A program made the translations under genes and the position numbers. A stretch of 64,000 nt of DNA from Cristatella mucedo (lineage: Eukaryota > Bryozoa > Phylactolaemata > Cristatellidae), in contig WPIO01000181.1 of assembly GCA_009760855.2 (NCBI GenBank), positions 430,001 to 494,000 on the forward strand, given 5' to 3'. Below are positions 22,691 through 33,178 of the stretch, piece by piece (within the stretch, counting starts at the first letter, position 1; each line of letters opens with the position of its first letter). The notes under the pieces were generated by a model that saw nothing but the letters and a program-made list of their open reading frames with translations, made no database searches and was not told where the DNA came from.

Positions 22691-24029
22691 GAGTTATGCG
22701 AAATAAAGTCTGCTCGCTATATAATGTAATAACCCAAATAATAATAACCCAAACAAAATAGAAATGAAGATAAAATAAAGAAATAATAAACCAAACAAAA
22801 AGCTGCTTCGGCATTGAGTGAGGTTTAAGGCACGTTTAGTTGGTGTGGCTCTACTAAGTTTCAGATCTACAAGTACACATGCAAAATGTTAGCAGAATGC
22901 AGGGGGTTGAAACCCTGGCGGTGAGATTTAATACACTTGTGCACTCTCTGGAAAGGTCAAGATTGGCTACTCTTACAGATTTCTTGATTCAGTCTTTTCT
23001 GATTTATCTTCCGTCCTCATGCGCCTATTTCAATTTTTCCATAGTTACAATAATGGAAAGGGGCCGTACCGAGGGCGACAAAGTACTTTGAAAATGAGTT
23101 CACGACCTCTGACACGGGACATTTTAATGTTAGCAGCTCACCTACTGCGTATCGCCTATTGACAGCCTTCAGCTGCACTGTTCTATAGCTACTAATCAAT
23201 CGTCTTTATGGCTTGTTTCCCATCTACTTACTTCAGCTTCACAGCCTTCTCGGCCGCTTCTAGTCGAGTGCACTTTTTATCGGGGAGGCTTATATGCCAT
23301 GGGCGGATGTTACAATGACTGTAAAAATGCATCACTCTGTGGTTACATACTTCCCTGCGCTAATTATTTCACGTCATGTTTTGCCATACAGTCAGTCGCA
23401 GCTACTGAGCTCCATTTCATATGCCCAGCTCTCAGTTATCCGTGGGTCTTTGCTATGGGATAGGGTGCTAACAGCCAGTTCAGTATTGCTTACTGCTAGC
23501 GGCAGTTATAGCTGCTAGGGCCCATTTTCCACGTTATAAAAAACGTTATCGAATCAAACGACCTTCACCTGGCTCCTGGGTCCTAGCCTAAGGACTAGGT
23601 GCTCTGACTTTACGAGCTTTAGTTCGTGGGTTCTAGTCCTGCGAATGACAATTGAAAATTTCCCTGAACAAGTTGGAACAATATCCACTAAGGCTGCCAA
23701 GCGGCGAATAAATGAGACTACTCAGCTGGCCTTAAACTAATTAAGCTACAAGCTATCTGGCTATTGGCGAAGGAGGAGCAGACGTCTGCGAATTCCGGAA
23801 AAGGTATGCGTTTGCTGTTGAAGGAGGGTCTTATAGAGCTAAAGCCACTTCATACTGATGAGTGATGCGATCTCAGGAAATGTGATCCGATGTGATCTCA
23901 GCAAACTCTCCTTCATACTGATGTGCAAGAAGAGTTTTCTGAGGTGATGATATACAAGCCTGGGTGCCATCCGATTCATTGCACTCCCTTGTGATGCTGC
24001 GTGAGCCCATTAGATTTGGCCTACTACAT
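22691..24029. other. Unassigned intronic stretch
   Basis: No gene. AATAATAACCCAAACAAAA-like A-rich sequence at about 22730-22800, otherwise unique-looking. Confidence 0.4.
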
Positions 24030-24216
24030 CAGTGGTTCTCAACCTTCTTAAAGCGGCGATCCTTTAACATAGTTCCTTATGTTGTGGCGACTCCCAACCA
24101 AAAAATTCTTGTGTGCGACTTGTGGAAACGCGTGCTTCCCGATGGTCGTAGGCGACCCCTGTGAAAGGGTCGCTCGACCCTCAAAGGAGTCGCGACCCAC
24201 AGGTTGAAAACCGCTG
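24030..24216 (+). mobile_element. SPIN-like non-autonomous hAT element with target-site duplication
   Basis: A 187-bp element bounded by CAGTGGTTCTCAACCTT and GGTTGAAAACCGCTG, which are inverted repeats of each other. Its interior TTGTGGCGACTCCCAACC and CCCGATGGTCGTAGGCGACC matches the SPIN hAT family as I remember it. It is flanked by TACTACAT and TACTGCAT, an 8-bp duplication with one mismatch, the length expected for hAT elements. No transposase. Confidence 0.85.
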
Positions 24217-25091
24217 TACTGCATGAATGCGTGGGCAAAGAACCGGGGTGTTTTAGTTAGGCTTCTCTGACATACCACCATGGGTTCACTATGTTACCGT
24301 TATAGCTAGACTCGGGATAGTTCAGAAGCAGGCGGCAGCATAAATATTGTTGCAGGCATGAATACAAGGAAAAAGCGACACTGGCAGAGTGAACTTGTGC
24401 ATGACTTTGTGCATGTTAACAGCTAGGGGTTCTACAAACAGGTATCGCTGATTGTGCTCTTGTAGGCTTTAGAAACCTAAGCATGATACAGCTTTCTGCC
24501 GAACGCTTGTGTAGTTAGGATACTTTTCGCGTTAGTAACCTCTGGTCTGTGTTACTGCTGCAGCTAGTTTCGCAGCAACTGGCAAGAGTTAAGTTATGGC
24601 GCTATGCAAACGTCGCGTTAAAATTATTAAGGAACTGTACATGCAATAAGAAAACAGCGCGATTCTTATCTCTGCTAGTCATAATGATAAGAAGGGCTAC
24701 ATGGGTTATAGCAGTTAAAGAAAAGCAATGCATCAAGGAAGAGCAAGTAATAAACACAGCAAAGTAGACTTTCAGATTAGGAGAGAGCTGACCTGCAATG
24801 AAGACGCAAGCTCACTTCCTGATGCTAGTCTTTTTTGATAACGAGGGTCGCCTAAGCCGTGGTAAGATTGATAGCGCAATCGGCCAAATTGAACAGCATT
24901 TTGGATTAAGGACGTGCAATTATAAATTGCTTAACTAAAGTGGACCTAGACAAAATGAGGCAGATGTGTCAACTGGTACGCTCAAACTTTGCAACTTTGT
25001 TTCTACCAGCTCCGAGTAGCTATTCCGACGGCTTCTTCGCGATAGGCAACTGAAACGTTTTCAACAAACGAGGACTTTCAAATTTTAACAG
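24217..25091. other. Unassigned intronic stretch
   Basis: No gene or repeat recognised before the C-terminal exon of the TRIM-type gene. Confidence 0.4.
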
Positions 25092-25846
25092 CTGCTGCTA
25101 ACTGGTGCTTGTCACAGATAGTAGAGCGAATGCCCTGGAAATATTCCTTCATTCTGGCTATTACCTCTGCCACTGTCTACACAGCTCTGTGCTGCTGCTG
25201 CTGCTGCTGCCTGTATTCACACAGTGCAGCGTTCGCTGTAGCAGAGAAGCAGCCAGCACTGCACTTCGGCCCTGCCTCCAGCATCTTACAGACGCCTGTC
25301 GAATGCTGGGACCTGTCTGTGACGTCAGACGGGCATCTGCTACTGGCTGCCTTGCAGCGCAGCCTGAAGGAATACAGCCAGAGCGGCAGGGAGCTGAGCG
25401 CCCGGAAACCTGCTAAGCGAAGCAGTGGACGGGACGACTGGGTCACTGCAGTGCGGTCTCTGCAGGACGGACGAGCTGTTGTAGGCCTGCGTCACTCACA
25501 GCTCGTCCTACTTAGACGCAGCTCTGCTACTGCTGCAGCGGACCCGCAGTGGATGGTGGAAAGACGTGTCGCCGAGCTGCTGTCACCTCCCAGACGGCTG
25601 TCCATGCTCGGTGACCTGCTTGCTTTGACTGAGGCCCAACCCGATGACCAGCAGCAGCACTGGCTGCCTGGCCCAGGGCTGCTGCTCTCCTACAGCAGCC
25701 ACGGACTGCAGTGGCCTGTGTGGCTGTCACTGGGAGACAGAGGACAGAGGACGACCGTGCTAGCGGTGCTCGGCTACGACGAAGCTAGCAAGCAGTGGAA
25801 GAATGTGACCGTGTACCCTCCAGCAGCAGCAGGTAGCAGCAGCTGA
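25092..25846 (+). CDS. Probable C-terminal exon of the TRIM-type gene (beta-propeller-like)
   Basis: Open to a TGA at 25844-25846 for about 250 codons. Repeated strand-like blocks (C-W-D-L-S-V-T-S-D-G-H-L-L-L-A; W-V-T-A-V-R-S-L-Q-D-G-R-A-V-V-G-L) resemble NHL/WD-type propeller blades, though fewer than six are seen. Two acceptors are possible. AG at 25090-25091 fits the phase-1 end of the 18734 exon but then encodes a hydrophobic segment with seven Cys from a TGC run. AG at 25223-25224, after a good pyrimidine tract, does not fit that phase and would need a further exon between. The link to the upstream exons is therefore inferred. CATAAA at 25946 is the only poly(A)-like signal nearby. Confidence 0.5.
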
Positions 25847-26689
25847 GAGCAGACGAGGCTGGGACGTAGCTACCTTGCACTACCTTGCACTTGCTCAGCT
25901 TCGCCTAACCGTGTCGACTGTCGCATATAACCTTTTCATTAGCTTCATAAAGAAATGATGAGTCATCCGTGAATACTCCGGAATCCCTTTATTTCTCTCC
26001 TGCAACGAGCCCGAGCAGCTCTAGTCAGCAGCCGACGGCTGCTTTGCATTTACTCTCAATAATCTGCCAGCGTTCACCGACGTTGCGTCCGAAAAGACCA
26101 GACCGACACTCGCATAGCGACCAGCCAATGAGCTGGCCACTGGCCACTCCTTACCAGCTACTGGCATTTACGGCGTGTCATCCCATACTACTTTGCAGTC
26201 GCAATGAAAGTCAGTACGTCATTTTATATTTACATTCGGCCCCCAAACTTAAGGAAGTATATAGGGATTTGAAAATCTGTCGTAAGTCGAATTTTCGTAA
26301 GTCTAGGATGTTATCCGACACATTCTGATACAAATGCAAGGATCAATTTCGGATGTAGTACCTAGTCTAACGTGGCCCGAGTTTTAGCAACGCTACGGAG
26401 CTGAAAGTGGACAAACATTGAGATAAATGAATTGAATGTCTTAGCAAATACGCACGAAATAGATAAAAGCAAGCAAGTATGATTACATTCACATGCCATA
26501 ATGTGCACTATTTGGGCATACAGAAGCTGGTAGTTTTCGTACTGTCCTGGCAAGTCTCCGGAGCAAGAGAAAGCCCTCAGTACCCACAATGCATAGCTGT
26601 CAGGCGCCGTTTCCTCCCTACTATTTTTGTGGATTTTTCCAATCTACCAACCGCGAACGGGTTTTGAAAGTTTTCTTAGATACATTTTC
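25847..26689. other. Unassigned stretch downstream of the TRIM-type gene
   Basis: Contains the likely 3' UTR (to about 25970), then unique-looking sequence with no gene recognised. Confidence 0.4.
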
Positions 26690-27105
26690 AGTTTACCAAT
26701 ACCTCGTACAAACCTTAAATCCTTTGGAGACCGTCATTTAGTTCGCATGCTCCCAAAGCCTGGAACTCCTCCCGACTTGCGTCACAACATCCCCTGACTT
26801 AACCAGATATAAAAGGAAATTAAAAAGCACCTATTGAGCACAGCATTTAGTGGGTCCCTCTGATTCGTCCTTCATGTGCTTATGCATGCTGATATTGTGC
26901 GTGCTGCCACTAACCACACCTGCATGCTAACATTGGGCATGCTACCCCTAGCCATGATATTCATGTTGTTCATCAAGCATGATATTACTCACCATTCAAT
27001 TGCGTTTCCCTTTGCAGCAAATTTAAAGCGCCTAGAAAATATATTGAGTTCTCTGAGGGCGCTTTATCAAGTGCATTATTATTTTTATTATTTTCGATTA
27101 TTTTT
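26690..27105 (+). mobile_element. L2-like LINE 3' end
   Basis: Starts at the ACCTCGTACAAACCTTAAAT block near the end of the ORF, continues through the C-terminus (decayed) and 3' UTR, and ends with the tail hairpin and an ATT run near 27075-27105. Confidence 0.8.
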
Positions 27106-27239
27106 TGCGTAACCTCTGACGAGCTCGTATCTCAAATTTTCAGCCGCCGAACCGTCTTAAACCGGGGGTTAAGTGTGCATCTATTTCTAAAGTCTGATTT
27201 TTTAACATGGCAACTGCGGCATTCGCAATAGAAACACAA

Positions 27240-27880
27240 AATCTAGTCGGATGTGGCCCCCTCTCTGATTAGAGACCCCTTCTGCTAATCAGGCTGGCAT
27301 GGACTCAACGAGTTTCAGAGTTACGTCGGATGGCATAGCATGCCAGATCGCTTGCAATTTGTCTCGTAATTCGGCCGGCGATCTTGTGTTTGTGTCTAGA
27401 GCTCTCAGCCGACGCTGGACCTCGTCCCAAAGATGTTCAATCTAGTTAAGGTCCAGGCTCTGACTCGGCCACTGCAAGCGTGCGGAACGAGGGGACCTGA
27501 GGAGAAACTACAGCACAACATTGGCAGTATGTTTCGGCTCGCTGTCTGCTGCATACAATCGGTGTCTGGCAGTCGCAATGAATTGGGCACAGCAACGCCG
27601 TCCAGGATTCGCAGGTAGCCGCCTTTATTCATTATGCCTTCAATGCGGTGAAGCGCCCCGTACACCGCCTGCTGCCAAGTCTCCCCACATCATCACTGAT
27701 CCGGACCTGAACTTCACAGTATGTTGCAAGCAGACATCAGCATATGTTTCGTCACTCCTACGTCGAACGCAGGATCGACGTTTGTAGCAATCATGCACGG
27801 TGATTACTTTCGTGGGTAAATAATACCGGCGTCCAATCTTTGTCTTTGTGGCCTTCTGGAGATACAGACGGAGACACATT
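27240..27880 (-). pseudogene. Tc1/mariner-type transposase relic
   Basis: Minus-strand frames in different registers give, in order, V-R-R-R-S-D-E-T-Y and T-V-K-F-R-S-G-S-V-M-M-W-G (about 27700-27780), then L-H-R-I-E-G-I-M-N-K and Y-L-R-I-L (about 27610-27660), then W-P-S-Q-S and I-E-H-L-W-D-E-V-Q-R-R-L (about 27400-27470). These are landmarks of the catalytic and C-terminal parts of Tc1-like DDE transposases. Frameshifts and a stop in the D-L-N box make it non-functional. The N-terminal DNA-binding part is not recognised. Confidence 0.8.
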
Positions 27881-28544
27881 ATGTTATATTACATCCATCG
27901 TCCTAGCGTAAACATTTTCCCAATATTATATTGGACAGCTTTCTCGCTTATTCCCAGCTTCAAGCGATTTCTAGGTTGCTAGCCTTCAAAAGATGGTAAG
28001 ACCACAGCTGGCTTTTGATAAAACAAAATCAGTAAGGCGACTTACCTTTGCCTTAGCTGCTAGTAGTGCATCACACGGCGATACGGTCTGCCGGCTGGGG
28101 GCAAGAGCACTGAGTGCTACACCATATTTTAAGATACAATCACAATATAGATTTTCTCTACATTCAGATTTTTCTGACATTATTATCGTGTACCGTGCCC
28201 GTGAGTGAGCAAAGCAATATTTCCCACCCAGACGCCGAAACCCGGAACCGCAACCGGCCATCGGTGTTTGAGCGGTTCGGCTGCTAAAGTCATCAACAGA
28301 TACACCTACTTCCGGGTTTCCCGGAATTTCAGCACTCACAAGTCCTCTTGAGGAAAACGTTGCAGACCAAAATACTGCTTCTTGATAGCCGACGAATAAA
28401 AACACATTCGTTCGCATTTACCGTCCATCAATGTACAGTAGTTCCAACAGCCATTGGCTGAGATACATCTACCCTACTCACAGCAGGCTAAGTGGCGTAA
28501 CTTATGGCCACTAGCGTATATGTGCATGTGCATACATATATATA
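27881..28544. other. Unassigned stretch
   Basis: No gene recognised. The 143-codon minus-strand frame at 27986-28417 has no recognisable domain. Confidence 0.4.
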
Positions 28545-28568
28545 CATACATTATATATATATATATAT

Positions 28569-28620
<52 letters not shown>

Positions 28621-28622
28621 GA
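28545..28622. repeat. (TA)n(TG)n compound microsatellite
   Basis: A TA run followed by about 25 TG units, giving false frames of alternating V/C and H/T. Confidence 0.95.
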
Positions 28623-29084
28623 AATACTTGCACTATACACTATATATACATATATATGTGCTAGTATATAAGTTGCATATATCAATATAAATATATGTTT
28701 GTTATTAACGTGTATCTTTTGGTGCCGGTTGGGATTATATGTCGTAGAGCTTAGGCACTCGACGAGAGCTGGTGGTTGAGACTTACAGCATATGCAAAGT
28801 GCCTTATAAAAATGTCTTCGTACTATCGTTACTTGCTTAAGATTACTTGCTGATTGATTTGCTATGAGTTTCAGACGCCGGAAGCACACCAATTAAAGGC
28901 GAAGTCTCTAAAAGGTTGCAGGCTAGTTTGAGGCATGGCATAGCAACTTGAGTCAAGAAAAGCAGGTGGTAAGATTCCTAGACTGGTTTCGGAGTATTTC
29001 TGATTGATAGGCAGCATAATATCGAGGGAGCTTGAAAGCATTTCGGATTCTTGGTCTAGACCTTGGAGGCAGCATTGTATAATG
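28623..29084. other. Unassigned stretch
   Basis: No gene recognised. Confidence 0.4.
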
Positions 29085-29205
29085 TAATATAATGTAATGT
29101 AATGTAATTTATCTCCGTCTGTCACTCCAAAAAGTCATACAGACCATGTGGGTGTTACGTAGGAGAGTTTTGTATAGCGCACTCAGCCTAAGCGGCTTTC
29201 GGTAT
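29085..29205 (-). mobile_element. LINE-D tail with (TAATG)n end
   Basis: ATAATGTAATGTAATGTAAT repeats at 29075-29110 are followed by TTATCTCCGTCTGTCACTCC and the reversed LINE-D 3' unit. This copy shows the pentamer microsatellite in which this LINE ends. Confidence 0.75.
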
Positions 29206-29579
29206 TTTATTGTGGTGATAGAGCAATTCAAAGGTGGTTCATGGGACCACATAGCTACCTAAGGCCTGCGAAACTTCCCGCCCACCGTGTCAGCATTTGT
29301 AATAGAGTCGTATATACAAAGATAGCCTAGCGTAGCCTCAAAAGTCAGCTTTTAAAAATGATTCGACTCAGAGGTTGGAAACCTCGCCGTTGCGTGACCG
29401 ATATATCTTTAGCTTAAGCCCTATTTGTGAAGCACTAATAGAGATTAACTTATCTCAGGGCGATATTCAAATGAGTCATATTTTTATTGTTTTCAAGTGC
29501 ATTAAAATGACAGCTATACTTTCTAACCACCGCCCGCACTCTTAGATTAAAACTGCGGCTAATCTCTGTAACGCAGTTG
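29206..29579. other. Unassigned stretch with a worn SINE/LINE tail
   Basis: At about 29430-29480, AGCACTAATAGAGATTAACT then GGGCGATATTCAAATGAGTC resembles the SINE B tail. Nothing else recognised. Confidence 0.4.
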
Positions 29580-29800
29580 CGGTACACCCGACGCTGACCT
29601 TCGTGACCTCTTTTAATTTGCGGTTATGTAATGCATGCTCTCTGTGCAAAAACTTTTATTTCTTGGAAGCTTGACATTCAACAACGCCCATGACAGTTTT
29701 GCTGTTACTGAAACCATGCAGGTCTCGAAGAACTGCTCGGCCATTGCCGAGGCAGTGCCAGATTTTTTCTTGTTTTTTCACACTTCCCATTCGCTGAAAA
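29580..29800. repeat. Dispersed repeat of unknown type, second copy
   Basis: Similar to 6660-6880 over roughly 200 bp with moderate divergence (shared ACGCTGACCT, TTTGCTGTTACTGA, GAACTGCTCG blocks). No terminal repeats or coding frame recognised. Confidence 0.5.
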
Positions 29801-29814
29801 CTGGTAAAATATAA

Positions 29815-29962
29815 TTAAAAAAATATAATTCATTTATATAGCACCCCAAGAGAACTTAATCTCTATTCAGGCGCTTCACACATGCCTCGGGGCTCGAGCC
29901 CGTGACCTCAGCCAGACTTTGCTCGGGGCGAGCACCTTAACCGCTGCACCAAACCAGCTCGG
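29815..29962 (-). mobile_element. SINE B
   Basis: Minus-strand copy nearly identical to the one at 10869: ATTCATTTATATAGCACCCC, GGGCTCGAGCCCGTGACC, ACCTTAACCGCTGCACCAAA. Confidence 0.8.
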
Positions 29963-30424
29963 CGTGGAAATAAGCGTGGAAACGTCGTGGAAATCGGCGT
30001 GGAAATAAGCTCGGCGATGGAAGCGGAGTAGCTGTTATCACTAGCGCCTCCTCTTTCAATTTCAACTCTTCTCGGCTCTTGCGAAATGATCTTTCTAATC
30101 TCTTGCCATGTGTGCAGCTATCGGTCCGTTTGGGATAGTGGCTGTCCTGTGTCCTCTATTATACCGCCATATTGATAGCGCTAGGTAGAAATCGCAGCTT
30201 CGTTAAAGACGCGGCATGCGCCTCTCACGTCCAGTCAGAGCTAGGCCACAAACGCAGCGCTCGTAAAGGTGCGCGAGTCTCTTCCGACGCGAGACGAATA
30301 CTGGCGACGCCTGAACCTCGGAGCACGGTTAGCCGCTTGTAGGCGCCGCACCTAGGCAGTCAGGTGTGCGGGCAGTAGCAGGAACATGGCGGCGCCGAAG
30401 ACCGCTCGTACCTTAAGACTTCCC
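29963..30424. other. Unassigned stretch
   Basis: No gene recognised. A GTGGAAATAAGC-type block is repeated at about 29963-30015. Confidence 0.4.
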
Positions 30425-30515
30425 TTTGCAGCAAATGTAAAGCACCTAGAAAGAGATGGAGTTCTCTGAGGGCGCTCTATCAAGTGCCTTATCATTAATT
30501 ATTATTATTAATATT
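30425..30515 (+). mobile_element. L2-like LINE tail
   Basis: CTTTGCAGCAAATGTAAAGC, AGAAAGAGATGGAGTTCTCT, GGGCGCTCTATCAAGTGC and ATT repeats. Confidence 0.85.
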
Positions 30516-32250
30516 GCATTCATACTGTAGACACATCTAATTGACAGCAGCGGACGGTTAAAAGCGTTCAACAGCGGACGTGACGCACGCGAACGGCTTT
30601 CTGGTCGTTTGACAGCTCGTTTGAGCTCCGTTGCTCGGATGCCGGATTCTGAGCCCCAGCTACCTGCCAATCTCGCGGCGCCCACTTTTATGCAGCCTCG
30701 AACCTGGATTATTGCATGGCCACATGAGTGCAAATAATAATTATCCGCTGGCTATAACTCGGCTGGCTTAGCTGGCGCCACGGTTTCAGCTTCGTCTCCG
30801 ATCCTTGTGTCCGCTTCGCTCTTGACTTTCTAGCGCTCACTCTTCTTTCTCTCATTCTAGATGATCCAGATCCACGTTTGATAACCGATCTGATCCCGTT
30901 GGTCATTGCTTAGCCACTCATTGAAAGGCCTTCCCTGGATGAAGCGGAAGTAAAAATTTGCATCCGGTCACTCTTCAGCCATTCATATTTTTGACACTCG
31001 AATGGGTCGTGGCCAAGCAACTTTAGAATCACATCGATACATTCAATCACACTAGAAAGTTCTACTCGGGATTTAGACACAAACATCATTCGAACTGCTT
31101 CGAATTGCAATGACTTTCAGACGAGTGCTGACCTTTGCTAGCTATTCTGGCTATCTTGCCGGCCTTTCATACGAGTGACTGTCAGATCCCTCTGAAATGT
31201 CGCTCCAAACGCTTAGGTATCACTGGCACTGTGTGCAAAACTAGGTCAAATCTTACCTCACGGTGACTCGCTAGATTTTAGATGTACATCCATAGCTGTA
31301 GGCATCCATAGTCGGCCCTGAAACTACACGGTACGATTTTAGTGCTAAGAATTGGCTCAAATAAAAAATTCTCTTTCGTGTCTCCGCCCACAATTCCCTG
31401 CGCAGTTACCTATTAGTTCGGTTAGGCAACCTAGGCAACCAGGGTAGGCTGACATAAGGGAGTTTGCAACCGACCAGGCGACCTTTATGGCGCAGCTATT
31501 GATGCCGCTGCAGAGTGTCGCATCGGCCTACGCGGCCATGCTTTCCGCTTCCCTTTTTATCCTTTCGCCCATCCGTCGGCTGCGTCACTGGCAGTCTGTG
31601 TCTTCCTGCCCGCCCGTCCGTCCGCCCCCCCCCCCCTCGTCTGTCCGTCCGTCCGTCTGTCTGCCTCCCGGCGGTTCCGCCCCTTCCTCAGCCAGTCGCA
31701 CCGACAGGTGCTACGAGCTGTCTTAGTTGCCCTCAGAACAATTGTTCAACACTGCTGGAGCCTCGGCTCAAACCGCTGGGCTGTTGAAACCGAGGCTCCA
31801 GCTTTTTCTCGGTATGAAGCCTTCGCGGGCGTCCAGCTTCCGGCAGCTGCCTCTCTTACATTTCCGATTAACTAGACAGCCAGTGCGAGGTACTAATCTT
31901 AACCGCGCCTCTTTTGCGACCGTAACCGTGGCCTTTGGACAACTACCGCTAGCGTCTACGCCGCAGCTGGTCTTTCGAGATTTATCCCTTCGAGTGTCAC
32001 ATGGCGAGATTCATCCCCTAGAGTGTCACATGCTCAACGGTCAACATGGCAGCCGGCTCTCTGCTCCAACCACGAAACGAGCAGCGCAGCGCGTTCTTCA
32101 TTTGGTGTATACCCTTAAAACGGGGGAGAGGAGCGGCGCGCCAAATCAGCCAGGTTATGACAGGTGTTATCTGAGCCGAGCGATAGTCGGTCTGCGTTAC
32201 GGCCGCCGCTGAACGCCTGCAAATCTCCGTCGCAGTTAAATTAAATTCTT
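30516..32250. other. Unassigned stretch
   Basis: No gene recognised. Holds a C-run with CCGTCCGTCCGT repeats (about 31612-31670) and a long hairpin (31754-31802, listed separately). The frame at 31727-32212 (161 codons) has no domain. Confidence 0.4.
31754..31802. repeat. Perfect 13-bp inverted repeat
   Basis: GCTGGAGCCTCGG and CCGAGGCTCCAGC with a 23-nt loop. The right arm is followed by a T-run. Confidence 0.85.
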
Positions 32251-32254
32251 TGCG

Positions 32255-32380
<126 letters not shown>

Positions 32381-32878
32381 TGTTCGTATGGCACCGTGAG
32401 AGAACTTAATCTTTTGCCAGAAGTTTCACGCATGCCGCTTCAATAACTGCTGCCCACAATCTCAGGCGTCAAAGGCCAGTGCCTAAAGCTCAGAGCCGAA
32501 GCAGATCGTAGGCGCATGAAGTATTGCAATTTGTTCGTATAGCACCCTGAGAGAACTGCATGAAGTATTTTGGCGCGTGAAGTATTGCGTCGCAGTACGG
32601 CGATCGCAGAGCCAGACTTGTGGGCAGTCGCACATGGCCAGAATTTCAAAAATGCCCTTAACGACCACGTGGGCTGCTGAGCGACAGGCCGCCTCTCCGA
32701 AACTGCTCTCGCCACGCGCTGGACCATTCCGGATGGATGCGCGCGCAGCCACGATCGTGAGGCTGTAGCGGAAGCTGCGTCTGCGAACGCCAGCCGCAGC
32801 TGCTGCGATCACTCCCCGATAACCCGCATCGTATCGAGCGGCTCGGGTGAGACTGCGGACTACGCACTCGTCGGCGCG
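32381..32878. other. GC-rich stretch upstream of a small ORF
   Basis: Two short pieces (32390-32430 and 32525-32555) resemble worn LINE tails (GCACCGTGAGAGAACTTAAT). The rest is CpG-rich and may hold the promoter and 5' UTR of the ORF at 32879. Confidence 0.4.
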
Positions 32879-33178
32879 ATGCTGCAGGCCAAGTCGAACC
32901 TCAGCAAAAAGGAGCGCCAGGTTCACTTCGTCGCGAGCCGCGCAGGCCGAGCGCCCGCGTCGCTCAGCACCGACTGCCTCTACTTCCTGGCCGGACTGCT
33001 AGCGCTGGGCGCCGTCTTCGTCTCGGCCTGCGTCTTCCTCGGGTGGATGTCCGCCGACTTCAACGTGCCGCTCCTGATCACGTACTGGTCCGCGATGGGA
33101 TTCTGCTTCCTGTCATTCATCGCCATCGTTGCCGTGCATCGCTACAGGTCGGCGGTCGCCGCATCGGCGGATCTGTAG
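32879..33178 (+). CDS. Small two-span membrane protein, single-exon ORF
   Basis: A 99-residue ATG-to-TAG frame in CpG-rich DNA. The N-terminal third is basic and polar (S-K-K-E-R near residue 9). Two hydrophobic spans follow: about residues 36-58 (L-Y-F-L-A-G-L-L-A-L-G-A-V-F...) and about 64-88 (L-L-I-T-Y-W-S-A-M-G-F-C-F-L...), with H-R-Y-R after the second, so both ends would be cytosolic by the positive-inside rule. I do not recognise the family. It could be a real small gene or one exon of a larger one. The opposite strand is also open in places, as is common in GC-rich DNA. Confidence 0.5.
   Translation: MLQAKSNLSKKERQVHFVASRAGRAPASLSTDCLYFLAGLLALGAVFVSACVFLGWMSADFNVPLLITYWSAMGFCFLSFIAIVAVHRYRSAVAASADL

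Larger units (their letters stand above)
17508..25846 (+). pseudogene. TRIM-type RING / B-box / coiled-coil gene, coding frame interrupted
   Basis: A tripartite-motif E3 ligase-like gene. Seen in order: a RING finger (17520-17634), B-box 1 (17728-17847), B-box 2 (17917-18012), a Leu/Lys/Glu-rich coiled coil (about 18040-18500), a second exon, and a C-terminal exon with beta-propeller-like repeats (to 25846). TRIM proteins of this layout ubiquitinate substrates, and the C-terminal propeller usually binds the substrate or RNA. The first exon has two lesions: the RING runs in one frame up to its sixth ligand and in the next frame for the last two, and TAG at 17899-17901 precedes B-box 2. All zinc ligands are kept on either side, so the gene is either a young pseudogene or carries sequence errors. 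No ATG is seen upstream of the RING in frame, so a 5' exon may be missing. The intron of about 6.3 kb (18735-25091) holds L2, SINE B and SPIN-like insertions. Confidence 0.7.
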
